Below are positions 27,041 through 36,500 of a stretch of 52,288 nucleotides of DNA, piece by piece. Under the pieces are notes generated by a model. It did no database searches. It worked only from the letters and a program-made list of their open reading frames with translations, and was not told the DNA's origin. Numbering within the stretch: the first letter of the stretch is position 1; every line of letters starts with the position of its first letter. The stretch lies in the NCBI GenBank assembly GCA_027313145.1, contig DAHVEJ010000006.1, positions 1 through 52,288 on the forward strand. Direction: 5' to 3'. The stretch comes from Phycisphaerales bacterium (lineage in GTDB: Bacteria > Planctomycetota > Phycisphaerae > WQYP01). The position numbers and the translations under genes are program-made.

Positions 27041-27133
27041 CATGCGACTGCCTTAAACGCCAAAAACCCAAGACATTCGCCACATGACCGCAAACATGCC
27101 GCAGCCAGTTGGCGTTTGGACCTCAGTCGCATG
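27041..27133. repeat. Interrupted inverted repeat (93 bases) between the M56 peptidase gene and nth
   Basis: Two arms, CATGCGACTG then AAACGCCAA (27041-27050 and 27055-27063), reappear as their exact reverse complements, TTGGCGTTT then CAGTCGCATG (27109-27117 and 27124-27133). That gives 19 paired bases with a small internal bulge and a loop of about 45 bases. It could act as a processing or termination structure after the peptidase gene, encode a structured RNA, or be a miniature transposable element. No coding frame overlaps it and no T-tract follows either side closely. Confidence 0.7.
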
Positions 27134-27210
27134 GGCACCGGTGAAAGTATTATAGAATTTGTCCCTAATTTTTCACAACGCGGTCCGCTGCGGCGAGCCT
27201 AGCTGCCAAC

Positions 27211-29424
27211 TTAAGGCTTAGCAACCTTCAGCGGCACAAGCTTAAACGGCGGAATTTTCAGCGGCACATCCGTGACGCCGCCGGGGATGGGCGGTACGGT
27301 GAAGGTTGCGTCAACTGTACCGATGACTTGGTCGGCGGACCCAAACTTCTGGCGCACCGTGACGGCTGGATTCACTGCGTAAGCTGTAACGATGTAGGTT
27401 CCCGGCACCACATCGTGGATGGTGAAGGCATTAACCGCGTTGATAACGAAGAAATAATCGTGGAGTTGCGTTCGCCTCCATAATTGGTAGCGCGCAAAGA
27501 AGGCCTTGCCGGCAGCGGTGGCGAAAAATTTCTTGAACCACCGAGATTTCTGCGCATCGCTGCCGTGCTTTATGCTGGCCGGCATGGGCCAAGGTAGGGG
27601 CTTGGTTTCGGCGTCGGCCATCTCGAAATACCAGCCGTGAATTGCCGCCAGCGATTGAGGCACAGTTATGCGCCCCTCCACAGTTTGCCCAACTCCTCCC
27701 AGCGTTACCTTAACAGTTTTTCCGGGCAGGACGGTAACGGGGCAGCCCAGCGCTCCTGATTCACCCGCCATCGGGCCTGAAATCCGCATTTGGACCGATG
27801 CTTTGCCAGCGGGAAACCGGGAAATCCTGAATCGCCCGCTCGAATCTGTCCGAGCCGTCACCCACCATGAGACGCCGGAGTAAGAGTTTCCAGGCTTGGA
27901 ATCCAAGGGGACGTCGCTGTAGGCGAGAATTTTTTTGTTGGCTCCCGGCTTGGTGCCAAACAGCAACAGGCCCTGTATATGTCCCCATTTCGTCAAATGG
28001 ATAACGCCCGTTTTCGGCATCTGTGATCGCGACAAAACAGCGGAACCTGAATCGTCATAAAGGACTATTTGATAATTTCCCCTCTGCGGCTCAAAATTCA
28101 CCCGGCCGTCCGCCTGGGTCCGGGTAGTGATGTCGCCTTGGGCCTGATTCGACGTTGTTAAATAAATCGTGGCATTTTGGCCCGCTGGAATCAATATCGC
28201 ATTGGCCCCCGCTGCGGGCGATCCGTCAGGATTCAACACCTTTGCCGTGATCTCCGGCGCTGCGGTTGGTTTATTATTGAAATGCGAGCGTGGCAGAGGA
28301 GGACTGGCTTGCAGATGCAGCGCGGCAAATGACGCCACGGCCAGCGCACCGCCGATCAGCATTCCTACCGCCAGCCGCACGGATATGGGGCGGCGGTTCC
28401 TCCGATCATCTAAAATTGCCGCGATGCGGCCTTTCAGTTCCGAAGGACGAGCCATCGCCAAGGTTGCAGGTAGTGGCAGCGATCGCGATGGGGAATGCAG
28501 GCTGCGTGCGATGGTCAATAAATTTTCGGCATAGTCCGCCGGCGGTGTTGCGCAACGCAGCACTACGTCATCGCAGGCCCGTTCACATTCACTGCGCAAA
28601 CGTCGCCAGCCCCACCATGCCAATGGGTCCGGCCAATGCAACGTGCAGGCAATCAGGCCGCCGAAGAGAGTGGCACAATCCCATCGTGCCACATGGGCCA
28701 ACTCATGGAGTAGAACAGTCCGTAATTTTTCACGCGGCCAAGATTCTGCCGCGATGGGCAGCAGCACACACGGACGAAAAATCCCGTGTGCCAACGGAAT
28801 ACGCAGATTTGCATCCAGCGCAAAGCGAGTTGGCCGACGCAACTTAATCTCCCGGCAAATTTCTCCTGCCAGTAGCGCAATAGGGCCGGTAGAAATGGAT
28901 TGCGCCCGCGCCAGCCGCCGAGCTACACTCCAATGGCCGATTAATCCGGCCAAACCAACAGCGACAGCGCCAAGGCCCCAAATCGACAAAAGCAGCAAGG
29001 GCCAGTGATGCGCCATGCGGTGCCACGTCCTCGCGGCCAACGAACCTGTCTTGGCGGTTGGGGCAACAGCCGCTGGATCGCCATGCGCGGCGACGACTGG
29101 GGCAATCTCCGGTGCAGCAGCCGCAGCATGGAGCGACGGACTTCGGAGATCCAACGCCGCCAAGGTCGGGTGGGCAACGGCGGTAATCCGCGGCGGAAGG
29201 GAAAGCCGAAGTGTGGGGACCGCCGCCGAAAGTATCGGCAATACCAGTGCGCCGCACAGGGCTATCGCCCATACCAGGTGCCGCGTAGCAGGCGATGTTT
29301 TGCGCATGGCGGTAGTGATTAATCCGACAGCGAACATTATTACCGCACCCTTGATCAGAGCATCACCACACACAACAAGTAGTTTCAATGACAATGAAGT
29401 TCCGGGGAAATCAGTGACGATCAT
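27211..29424 (-). CDS. BlaR1/MecR1-like M56 membrane metallopeptidase with large C-terminal extension
   Basis: M56 proteins are membrane zinc peptidases that usually inactivate a BlaI-type repressor after sensing a signal. The 737-residue product has about four hydrophobic segments (near residues 12-40, 48-70, 140-165 and 350-372) and a gluzincin motif HELAHVARWDC at 240-250, with the downstream acidic region SECERACDDV as third-ligand candidate. The penicillin-sensor domain of BlaR1 is absent. Instead the last ~350 residues look extracytoplasmic, with carboxypeptidase-regulatory-like or Ig-like segments (for example VLNPDGSPAAGANA). I chose the ATG at 29424 because AGGAG lies eight bases upstream; it overlaps blaI by 14 bases. 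The ligand is unknown. Confidence 0.88.
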   Translation of the reverse strand: MIVTDFPGTSLSLKLLVVCGDALIKGAVIMFAVGLITTAMRKTSPATRHLVWAIALCGALVLPILSAAVPTLRLSLPPRITAVAHPTLAALDLRSPSLHAAAAAPEIAPVVAAHGDPAAVAPTAKTGSLAARTWHRMAHHWPLLLLSIWGLGAVAVGLAGLIGHWSVARRLARAQSISTGPIALLAGEICREIKLRRPTRFALDANLRIPLAHGIFRPCVLLPIAAESWPREKLRTVLLHELAHVARWDCATLFGGLIACTLHWPDPLAWWGWRRLRSECERACDDVVLRCATPPADYAENLLTIARSLHSPSRSLPLPATLAMARPSELKGRIAAILDDRRNRRPISVRLAVGMLIGGALAVASFAALHLQASPPLPRSHFNNKPTAAPEITAKVLNPDGSPAAGANAILIPAGQNATIYLTTSNQAQGDITTRTQADGRVNFEPQRGNYQIVLYDDSGSAVLSRSQMPKTGVIHLTKWGHIQGLLLFGTKPGANKKILAYSDVPLDSKPGNSYSGVSWWVTARTDSSGRFRISRFPAGKASVQMRISGPMAGESGALGCPVTVLPGKTVKVTLGGVGQTVEGRITVPQSLAAIHGWYFEMADAETKPLPWPMPASIKHGSDAQKSRWFKKFFATAAGKAFFARYQLWRRTQLHDYFFVINAVNAFTIHDVVPGTYIVTAYAVNPAVTVRQKFGSADQVIGTVDATFTVPPIPGGVTDVPLKIPPFKLVPLKVAKP

Positions 29425-29815
29425 GGCGTTTTCTCCTGGCACGGGCCTGGGCAATCATGTCCGACATTTCGTCGAGTTGTTCATTGGAAAGGGCGGCATC
29501 GGATGCCGCCAGCAGCGCTGCGACCGTTTTGGAGGTCGAGCTATCAAAAAAAGTTTCCACGAGGCGCCGCAAAGCCGACTTGCCAGCTTCGCTCCGCGCC
29601 TGCTGCGGCATGTAAATGTATTTTCCGTTTTCGCAGCGATGCTGCAGGTGTCCCTTTTCCTCCAGAATTCGCAGCAAAGCCCGAACCGCAGAGTAGCCAG
29701 GCGCATCAGGTAATACCACGCGAACCTGTGCCACGGAGGCCTCACCACGGGCATAAATGACGTCCATGATCTGCCGTTCCCGACGGCTTAAATGCGAGGT
29801 AGTGTGAGCCTTCAT
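29411..29815 (-). CDS. BlaI/MecI-family transcriptional repressor
   Basis: The 134-residue protein is a winged-helix repressor: LSRRERQIMDVIYARGEASVAQVRVVLP is the recognition-helix region, followed by the wing segment GHLQHRCENGKYIY and a dimerisation tail (ETFFDSSTSKTVAALLAA) typical of BlaI. It is the first gene of a two-gene unit with the M56 peptidase and overlaps it, the usual repressor/antirepressor arrangement. A consensus promoter with a perfect 16-base palindrome over its -10 lies 30-70 bases upstream, so autoregulation is very likely. Despite the family name, no beta-lactamase gene is present, and the target genes may lie elsewhere. Confidence 0.93.
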   Translation of the reverse strand: MKAHTTSHLSRRERQIMDVIYARGEASVAQVRVVLPDAPGYSAVRALLRILEEKGHLQHRCENGKYIYMPQQARSEAGKSALRRLVETFFDSSTSKTVAALLAASDAALSNEQLDEMSDMIAQARARRKRHDRH

Positions 29816-29846
29816 CGCGACCCCGATATTGGAAAAACCGTAACTA

Positions 29847-29862
29847 TGCTAAAATTTTAGCA
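29847..29862. promoter_or_regulatory. 16-base palindromic operator over the blaI -10 box
   Basis: TGCTAAAATTTTAGCA is a perfect inverted repeat of two 8-base arms. It covers the whole -10 hexamer of the blaI promoter, where repressor binding would block RNA polymerase. BlaI dimers bind inverted repeats, but the classic staphylococcal site centres on TACA/TGTA, so this would be a variant half-site. Assignment to this BlaI is inferred from position. Confidence 0.72.
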
Positions 29863-29882
29863 CATCAGACAAACGGTGTCAA
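29854..29882 (-). promoter_or_regulatory. Consensus sigma-70 promoter of the blaI-M56 operon
   Basis: On the minus strand, TTGACA (29877-29882) is followed after exactly 17 bases by TAAAAT (29854-29859). The -35 is a perfect consensus and the -10 matches at five of six positions. The predicted transcript would begin about 30 bases before the blaI ATG. Confidence 0.8.
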
Positions 29883-29987
29883 GAGGGATTGCGTCATAGG
29901 GCTTTGCCGTTGCGCCTTCTCGCCCCTTGCATTACATGCCGATTGCGTCTATGTTCACAGATGTGAGGGTGCTACGGATACACCACT

Positions 29988-32900
29988 ATGGCGGTTCAGT
30001 TTGTGATCGGGCGGGCGGGAACGGGCAAGACGCGATTTTGCGTTGACGCACTTTCTGCCGCCTCGCAAGCTGATCCACTGGGGCCGTTGTTGCTCTGGGT
30101 GGTACCGGAACAGGGCACGTTCATGTCTGAGCAACGACTTATTGCCGGGCAATCCATTACGGGAAGTTTTCGCATTCGGGTGGTCGGATTTCGGCGACTT
30201 TGCCGGTTTCTTGCTGAGGAACTGCACCTGCCATTGGGGCCCGAACTCTCTCCGATAGGGCGGCAACTTCTGCTGGCACGGGCGGTACAGGGATGTCGGG
30301 ACAATTTGCTCGCGTATCGTCAAGTGGCGCATCTGCCGGGGTTTCTGACAAGCCTGGATCGCACGCTTCGGGAAATTATCCAAGGCGGGAAAAGCGCGCA
30401 GGACCTGCGGGCGGCGGCCGAGCAAATGCGGTCCCCCGCTATGCAGCACAGCGATCATGCGAGCGACGGGGTATTGGCCGATAAACTTCACGATTTAGCA
30501 TTATTACTGGAAAGCTGGGACAACGTCAGGCCTGTTAACGCTGTTGACGGCGAGATGCTTCCGGGAATGATTGAAAACGCGCTAGTCGATGACCACTGCC
30601 TAAACGATATAAATATATATGTCGATTCATTTAGCTTCATGAGCGTCATGGAAATTCGGCTTTTAGCTTTGCTGGCCAAATCCGTGCAAAACATGTTCAT
30701 TACGCTGCTGGCTGATCCGGATAGCCCGGTCGTTACCGATCCGTCGGCGGCACCGGCACCCCTGGGCATTTTCCGCCGAACAGAACGACTATATCAAAGA
30801 CTCATGCGGCAATTTCAATCAACCGGCGTAGCTGTGAAAAAGCCTATACTTCTACACACGCCCCACCGCTTTGCCAGCGCACGCGGCCTGGCCCATTTGG
30901 AATCCCAATTATTTGCCGGTCGTCAGCACCGAACCCCGCCCGTTCCTTCACACAACGCGGTAACGTTGCTTGCCTGCGCCTCACCGGAAGAGGAGGTGCT
31001 GTGCGCGGGCAGAAAAATACGGCTCATGGCAGCCGGCGGAATGCGCTACCGCCAGATCGGGGTGATCGTCAGCGATTTAGCCCTTTATGAAAAGTTGATC
31101 AATACCATCTTTCCAAGCTTGAACATTCCCTTTTTTCTGGATGAACGCCAAGGTCTCAAATTTCATCCGCTCATGGAACTTTTACAGGCCCTCATGGCAC
31201 TCGTTCGCAATAATTTTGCCCGAGCCGATTTATTGTCACTGGTAAAAACTTCTTTGACCGGTATCACCGCTTCCGATGCGTACAATCTGGAGAATTATTT
31301 GCTTGCGCATGGCATTGAGCGCGATACGCTGAAAGCCGATTGGACCTGGGAGCAATTGCCAACGGATAACCAATTCGACCGCCCCACCCTGCCGGAAGCG
31401 GAAATTCTAGCGTCGGTCAATGCCGCACGAAGTAAATTGCATCGTGCGCTTGGGCCGTGGATCGCTCTTCATTCCGCTGCCCAACAGTTAAGACCTGTTG
31501 CGCACTATGCACAATCGCTTATTACATTACTTGAATCCATGCAGGTCGGGGCCGTGATGGAACAATGGATTAAGCACGCAACAGCCCAGGGCGCGGTTGA
31601 CCAGGCGCAAATTCACCAGCAAGTCTGGTCACAGTGCGGCGAGATGCTGCGTGAAATGACCCAGGTGAACTTGGAACATACCCAAACGTCATCAGAATTC
31701 TTCGAATTATTGCAAACCGTCCTTGAAAATCTAACCTTGGGGCTTATTCCACCGGCTGTGGATCAAGTCCTGATCAGTTCCGCCCAGCGCTCGCGTCATC
31801 CGGAATTAAAAGCGGTGTTGATCATGGGTGCCCTGGAAACGCTGATGCCCAAAGCTACCGCGGAAGATGGCATGATTAACGACGCTGATCGACAACGCCT
31901 TAAGCCTTTATTCGGTGATGCGCTGAATGCCGACACCTCGCAAGATTTTATAGAAGCCGCATTTTTTGATTATGTCGCCATGACACGGCCTTCCGAACAA
32001 TTATTCATAAGCTATCCCGCTGCCGACGCGCAGGGGCGCAAGACGGCCCCGAGCGTGTATGTGGCCCGCTTGTGCGACCTGTTTACCGATGTTCAGATAC
32101 AACACCTTGAATCCACAGACATAAATTGGCCGGATTTTTCCGCACTGGATGAATTGATCCGCTGGGTTTTGCTGACCATGGAGGGTTCCCGTTCAGACCC
32201 AGCCCAGACGGCCAATGTGCTTTTAGCCCGGGCGGCGCAACAGTGGCTTAACCAACAGACCGATCCGGCGATTACTCAACGCTGGCACCATGCACTGGAT
32301 TCAAAGAATCGCTGCCTTATCACCCCGCTGCCGCATAACTTGGGCCGATTTGCATCCGAGGTAGCCGCATTAAGTGTCAGTGAATTGGAAACGTATGCCG
32401 CTTGCCCGCTGCAGCATTTCTATAGATATACGCTGCGTTTGCAGCAACGACTTGAATGGCAGATGGATGCGCGCAGTCTGGGCCTGATGTACCATCATGC
32501 TCTGGATCTGTTTTACCGTACCGTCATCAGCGGAACGCTCGCGTGGCCGAACTGCCGGCGCGAAGATTTTGAGCAGACTTTAACGCGAGCGATTGCTGAA
32601 AGTACGGAAACTCTCTCGGCTTTCGCCATCGCCGACGCGTTGGAACTCAAGGCCATTGCCAAACCCCTGCATCGCCAACTGGCGGTCATCCTTGAAGCGC
32701 AACGCCGCGCCGCATTGGGCAATAACTTTCGCCCCGTCGCCACGGAATTGCGGTTTGGAAACTTTTCCAACTCCGATCCCACCGAACTGGTTCTCCCCGC
32801 GGTCAATTTAGATGGTGCCGACGCGTCGCTGGAATTGCGCGGTAAAATTGATCGTCTCGATCTTGACCCGACGGGCAATGCCCTGTTGGCGGATTACAAG

Positions 32901-33515
32901 TCCGGAGCGAAAAAATTCAATTTGGGGAAGTTTGTCCATGGCCTGGATTTGCAGTTAGTGGCATATTTGCTGGCCGTGCGCAATGCGGTTATCCCAGGCG
33001 TGGGCACGCTGCATCCGATCGGCGCGTTTTATTATCCTTTGCGGCCTGCGGAAATCTCCGTTCACCCCGCCGCCGGCGAAGAGCCACTGAATGCAAATGA
33101 TCCGGCATATTATAAAACCTGCAAACCAAACGGCCCATTTGATAATCTGGCCATTACATCGCTGGATTCCCGGGTTGAAGCTGGAGGTTCCAGCGACTGG
33201 TTTAGAATAGCTCTAAAAAATAACGGCGAGCCTCATGCCGGTCGCAACGACGGATTGGATCATCCATTATTTTTCGCCATGCTGGAATCTGGTTTAATGA
33301 CGATGCGATCAATTGCTCAAGGCATTCAAGATGGAAACATCGCCCCGTCGCCCTATAAGATAGGAACATTGGTCCCCTGTTCCACCTGTGAATTTAAAAG
33401 CATCTGTCCATTTCCACGACAAGGCGGTTTGTTCCGCAATCTTGATACCACCAAGGAATACGCCAATGCCAAACTGGCCGCCGTCGCACAAACGCTGACC
33501 ATGGAGTCCCAATGA
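29988..33515 (+). CDS. addB: AddB-type subunit of the helicase-nuclease for double-strand break repair
   Basis: AddB pairs with AddA to process DNA ends for RecA-dependent recombination. The 1175-residue product has a Walker A GRAGTGKT at its very start, a degenerate helicase body, and a C-terminal RecB-family nuclease with an Asp-Tyr-Lys catalytic motif (LLADYKSG, near residue 966) preceded by GKIDRLDLD. The AddB iron-staple cysteines are present: one before the nuclease (YAACPLQHFY, about residue 805) and three after it in CSTCEFKSIC (about 1131-1140). The protein should therefore carry a [4Fe-4S] cluster. The stop overlaps the addA start (ATGA). RexB-type proteins lack this cluster, so AddB is the better name. 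Confidence 0.92.
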   Translation: MAVQFVIGRAGTGKTRFCVDALSAASQADPLGPLLLWVVPEQGTFMSEQRLIAGQSITGSFRIRVVGFRRLCRFLAEELHLPLGPELSPIGRQLLLARAVQGCRDNLLAYRQVAHLPGFLTSLDRTLREIIQGGKSAQDLRAAAEQMRSPAMQHSDHASDGVLADKLHDLALLLESWDNVRPVNAVDGEMLPGMIENALVDDHCLNDINIYVDSFSFMSVMEIRLLALLAKSVQNMFITLLADPDSPVVTDPSAAPAPLGIFRRTERLYQRLMRQFQSTGVAVKKPILLHTPHRFASARGLAHLESQLFAGRQHRTPPVPSHNAVTLLACASPEEEVLCAGRKIRLMAAGGMRYRQIGVIVSDLALYEKLINTIFPSLNIPFFLDERQGLKFHPLMELLQALMALVRNNFARADLLSLVKTSLTGITASDAYNLENYLLAHGIERDTLKADWTWEQLPTDNQFDRPTLPEAEILASVNAARSKLHRALGPWIALHSAAQQLRPVAHYAQSLITLLESMQVGAVMEQWIKHATAQGAVDQAQIHQQVWSQCGEMLREMTQVNLEHTQTSSEFFELLQTVLENLTLGLIPPAVDQVLISSAQRSRHPELKAVLIMGALETLMPKATAEDGMINDADRQRLKPLFGDALNADTSQDFIEAAFFDYVAMTRPSEQLFISYPAADAQGRKTAPSVYVARLCDLFTDVQIQHLESTDINWPDFSALDELIRWVLLTMEGSRSDPAQTANVLLARAAQQWLNQQTDPAITQRWHHALDSKNRCLITPLPHNLGRFASEVAALSVSELETYAACPLQHFYRYTLRLQQRLEWQMDARSLGLMYHHALDLFYRTVISGTLAWPNCRREDFEQTLTRAIAESTETLSAFAIADALELKAIAKPLHRQLAVILEAQRRAALGNNFRPVATELRFGNFSNSDPTELVLPAVNLDGADASLELRGKIDRLDLDPTGNALLADYKSGAKKFNLGKFVHGLDLQLVAYLLAVRNAVIPGVGTLHPIGAFYYPLRPAEISVHPAAGEEPLNANDPAYYKTCKPNGPFDNLAITSLDSRVEAGGSSDWFRIALKNNGEPHAGRNDGLDHPLFFAMLESGLMTMRSIAQGIQDGNIAPSPYKIGTLVPCSTCEFKSICPFPRQGGLFRNLDTTKEYANAKLAAVAQTLTMESQ

Positions 33516-36500
33516 TCGATCCTCGTCATGCGACGAATCAGCCGGCGGCTCTTTCACTGACCGCCGCGCAGCAAAGCGCCATAGCCCATCACCAGGGAGA
33601 AATGGTCGTGCTGGCGGGCGCAGGATCAGGAAAAACGGCCACGTTGGCCCGACGTTGCGCTCAACTCGTGACAGCTACCTCGGACGCCTGCGATGTTCGT
33701 GAACTTCTCGTGCTGACATTCACCCGCGAAGCAGCCGATGAAATGCGAAGCCGCATTGCCCTTGTCCTGCGCCAGGCAGCCGACAATCAGACGGCCCCGG
33801 AACTGTTCCAACATCTGCATCAGCAGGCAGCCTCGGTGGATACCGCACAAATCAATACATTTCACGGCTTTTGTAACTGGGCTGCAAAAACATGGTTTAT
33901 GTTCTGCCGGGTTGATCCGGGATTTACCTTGCTTAATGAGCATGAGTCCGCCATGCTTCAAACCGATGCCCTGCACGAAACAGCCCGACAGTTCATGGCG
34001 GAGACCCACCCCCAGCATCCCGATTTTGTTGAAATATTTGATCTTTACGCCGGCGCATCACCGGAAAAATTGGAAATGCTTATTATGCCAATTTTGCAGG
34101 TTATGCAGACCGTCGTAGATCCTGACGCCTGGTGCACCAACGCCGCCAACAGCGGCGACGCTGAAATCCAGGCGGTTCTTACCACTTTTATCCAACAAAA
34201 GGTGCGTCGCCTGAACGAACTGGCCATCATGCTGGCGGCCGGCGCGGACGACGCGCAATTGTTTCAAGCCGACGCTAAGAAATTAATGTTCAGCGGACTT
34301 ATTGAGGCTGCCACGGCTGCTAAACACGCCGCCGAAGCATTAACTACCGCGGGTCCCGCCGAATGGACCCGGGCACGTAATTATTTGACTAGCGTAAATT
34401 TTGCTGCACAAATTCGCCTGCGCGACACCGAAGACAAGCCACAAACCGAGCACTTCAAGGACGGGACCTACAAACCCCTGAAAGAGGCTTTCATCCAATT
34501 ATGCGACGAATTTGCCGGCTCGGACATCGCGCACCTGCAATTGCTTGAAACGACCGGCCGCCGCCGCATTAGGACATTTCTGGCATTTGCACAAGCAACG
34601 CAGCGACAGTATCAGCAGGTAAAGCAATGGTGCCGCCAGTTGGATTATTCGGATCTGGAACGCACGCTTATCGCCGCACTTTCTGAACCCGGCAACCCGG
34701 TGCAAACCCTGCTGCATCAGCGCTTTCGTCATATTCTGGTAGATGAATATCAGGATATCAACCCCGTGCAGCAACGCCTGATTGAATTGCTTTACCGGGG
34801 TAACACGGGCAATTACCGATTAAAACCCGGGTCGCTGTTTGGTGTCGGTGATGTGCTGCAAAGCATTTATGGCTTCCGCGGCAGCGAGCCACAGATCCTC
34901 CACAATATGGCCACGCATCTAAGATCGGTCGGACAAGGCAACAAAATCATTACCATGCGGGAGAATTACCGCACCTTGCCGCCTCTGGTGGACGCTTTAA
35001 ATGCAATCATTAAGCCCATGCTAACTAGGGTGCAACGCGATTCGCCGACCGCGCTGATTAATATGGCGGAGCTGGCCGAGCTGCACCATGGCCGCCCGCC
35101 GGCACCACCAGGTTGCTTTCCGGGAATGCCTGTGGAACTGCACGTTTTAACCACGTCACGCGAGGATTCTCACGCCAACGCTGACGCTGGTGAAAGCGAC
35201 AGCCAAGCCGATTCAACTGACAGCGATCCATTCAATGAAATGCAGGCTGATGAACTGGAAGCTACGAGAATCGGACAGCTCATTACTGAGCTGCTGCAAA
35301 GTTCACGCAAGATCGGCAAGGAATTACGGCCGCTGGAATTAAAAGATATCGCCATCCTTTTACGGGCACCAAGCCGACGGGCACCGCATTATGTGCGAAC
35401 ACTGGGCGCTATGGGCATTTTGGCAAACGCCGCCCTGACAACCGGCTTTTTTGAATCCAGTGAAGTGCTGGAAGTACTGGATATCTTGCGGGTGCTGGAT
35501 AACCCCAAACAGGATATCGCCCTGGTGAGCGTGTTAATCGGGCCGATCGGCGGATGCACCATGGCAGACCTGGCTTATATCCGCCAGAATGCAACCGGCC
35601 ATGTCCCTTTTCATCAGGCGGTAACCGAATTCTTGCACGCGACGCCCACCGACGCCGCAGCATCTGAACTGGCCGGAAAAATAAAGTACACCATGACCAG
35701 GCTGGAACAGTGGCGATCAGTCATACGCACTGAAACACTGGTCAACGCCTTGTCCAGAATCATGCAGGAAGCGGGGTTGCTTAATCAGGCCGCCGCCATG
35801 ATCGGCGGTCGCCAGCGACTGGCTAATTTACGCCTGCTGCAGCAACGGGCCATGGAGTTTTCCGGTTTTGAGTTACAGAGCCTGTCCCGATTCGTCAACT
35901 TTTTTGAGCGATTGCGAGAAGAGCGCGACCTGGGTGAGGCGGCACCACCCGCGGGCAATGCGGTGCGGATCATGTCCATCCACGGCAGCAAAGGGCTGGA
36001 ATTTCCAGTCGTTTTTGTGGCCGGTTTGGGAACCGCATTTAATAAACGCGACCTTCAACAACAACTCCTGGTAGACCGGGACAAAGGCATCGGAATTAAG
36101 GTCTTGGATGGCAATGGAGTCCTGGTGCAGGATTCGCCGAGCCGGCGGCTGTTGGCCGAAGAGAAATTGGGAAAGCTTCTTCAGGAAGAGGCACGCTTAC
36201 TTTATGTGGCGATGACACGTGCACGCGATCAACTGATTCTCATCGGAAGAATGGCGGAATCCACAGTGGAAAAATGGTCGAAAATTCGTTTGCCCGGTGC
36301 CGCGAGCCAGAAAGAACGCATCCCCGCATTAAAATCCCCCAGTTGCCCGCTGGCGTGGCTGGGGCCTATTTTCAGCCAATACTCAAGCTTGGAAACTTCC
36401 GGGGCAACCGGCCCGCTGCTGACGTTGCATGTAATACCCGAAAGCTCACTAGATTCCACGGACAATCAGCGGGCCAACAGCCTTGGACCCACGGTGGCTG

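Noticed and set aside
29411-29815. Beta-lactam resistance role for the BlaI/M56 pair
   Set aside because: No beta-lactamase or PBP gene is adjacent and the peptidase lacks a penicillin-sensor domain; family membership alone does not support the role.
29930-29970. Promoter TTGCAT-17-TATGTT before addB
   Set aside because: Both boxes are poor matches; such pairs occur by chance at this base composition.
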